In this document: piece after piece, positions 63,803 through 64,000 of the stretch
Layout: each line of letters opens with the position of its first letter
How positions within the stretch are numbered: the first letter of the stretch is position 1
Source of the DNA: JBCCIM01 sp965263205
GTDB lineage: Bacteria; Bacteroidota; Rhodothermia; Rhodothermales; JAHQVL01
Length of the DNA: 64,000 nt
Direction: 5' to 3'
Assembly: GCA_965263205.1 (NCBI GenBank)
Contig: CBDHHF010000030.1
Span: 62,001-126,000, forward strand
Notes under the pieces: generated by a model
The model's input: only the letters and a program-made list of their open reading frames with translations
The model's database searches: none
What the model was told of the DNA's origin: nothing
Program-made: the position numbers and the translations under genes

Positions 63803-64000
63803 TTATTTCAGAAGGATCATCTGTTTAACAAACGTTCCTGCTGGCGTAACCAGGCGATAGAAATAGGTGCCACTTGGCAGGTTGCCGGCTTCAAATGCCA
63901 CTTCGTGTTGACCTGCTGCCACCTGGCCACTCACGAGTGTGCGTACCTGGCGGCCCAGTACGTTGTAGATTTCCAGTTTGACGTTGGCCTGTTCTGGAAT
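63803..64000 (-). CDS. C-terminal end of a T9SS-secreted protein, 5' part outside the window
   Basis: The last 65 codons of a minus-strand gene, with stop TAA at 63803-63805. The visible end is a type IX sorting domain: PEQANVKLEIYNVLGRQVRT, LVSGQVAAGQHEVAFEAG and LPSGTYFYRLVTPAGTFVKQ. The signal is cleaved after transport and directs the protein across the outer membrane. What the protein does cannot be told from this piece. Confidence 0.85.
   Translation of the reverse strand: MPEQANVKLEIYNVLGRQVRTLVSGQVAAGQHEVAFEAGNLPSGTYFYRLVTPAGTFVKQMILLK

Overview
The window reads as the chromosome of a Gram-negative Bacteroidota-type bacterium, probably from the Rhodothermia/Balneolia side. Three proteins end in a type IX secretion (T9SS, Por-type) C-terminal sorting domain, two paralogues carry carboxypeptidase-regulatory-like domains, and there are many small outer-membrane beta-barrels, lipoproteins and a GbsR-type regulator. 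Start codons mostly lack a good Shine-Dalgarno. GC looks like the low-to-mid 50s percent. I see no rRNA, tRNA, CRISPR array, insertion sequence or prophage.

Layout. 1-14.1 kb: a same-strand run of five genes, made of two giant proteins (more than 1449 and 1508 aa) without signal peptides, an outer-membrane barrel-like protein, a secreted TANFOR-like protein and a T9SS cargo protein. I cannot assign this locus to a known system and consider it the best candidate for something undescribed. 14.1-18.1 kb (minus): NagX/HGSNAT-like acyltransferase, membrane-anchored GH113-like protein, a 62-aa peptide and a LEA-like repeat protein. 18.4-25.3 kb (plus): housekeeping block with secD, secF, a STAS protein, purA and a histidine kinase. 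25.3-36.3 kb: NTF2-like protein, an ECF-sigma-like membrane fusion, SAM hydrolase, GbsR-like regulator, YraN, two regulatory-domain paralogues, two small OMP paralogues, a VWA protein and fdhD. 36.4-50.5 kb: PIG-L deacetylase, a membrane-tethered winged-helix protein, a frameshifted glycoside-hydrolase-like gene, DUF4097 protein, lipoproteins, msrA and a large ThuA/sugar-dehydrogenase/T9SS protein. 50.5-63 kb: a carbohydrate ABC transporter (binding protein, MalF-like permease, badly broken MalG-like permease) with a Tat-type class V aminotransferase, sugar isomerase-like TIM barrel, Gfo/Idh/MocA oxidoreductase, MetE-like enzyme, class III aminotransferase, two-subunit aconitase X and an ABC ATPase. 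This looks like a catabolic neighbourhood for a sugar, polyol or hydroxy/amino-acid derivative. 63-64 kb: an OMP and the end of another T9SS cargo gene.

Two properties cut across the window. First, intergenic spaces carry two families of heptanucleotide repeats. One is of the type GANTGCC/GATTTTC. The other is ACCTTCA/ACCTGCA, always followed on the same strand by a hairpin directly 3' of a gene. The palindrome GCCGGC is also strongly over-used. Second, at least six genes carry single-base frameshifts, several of them at homopolymers, so either the assembly has indel errors or several genes here are decaying.
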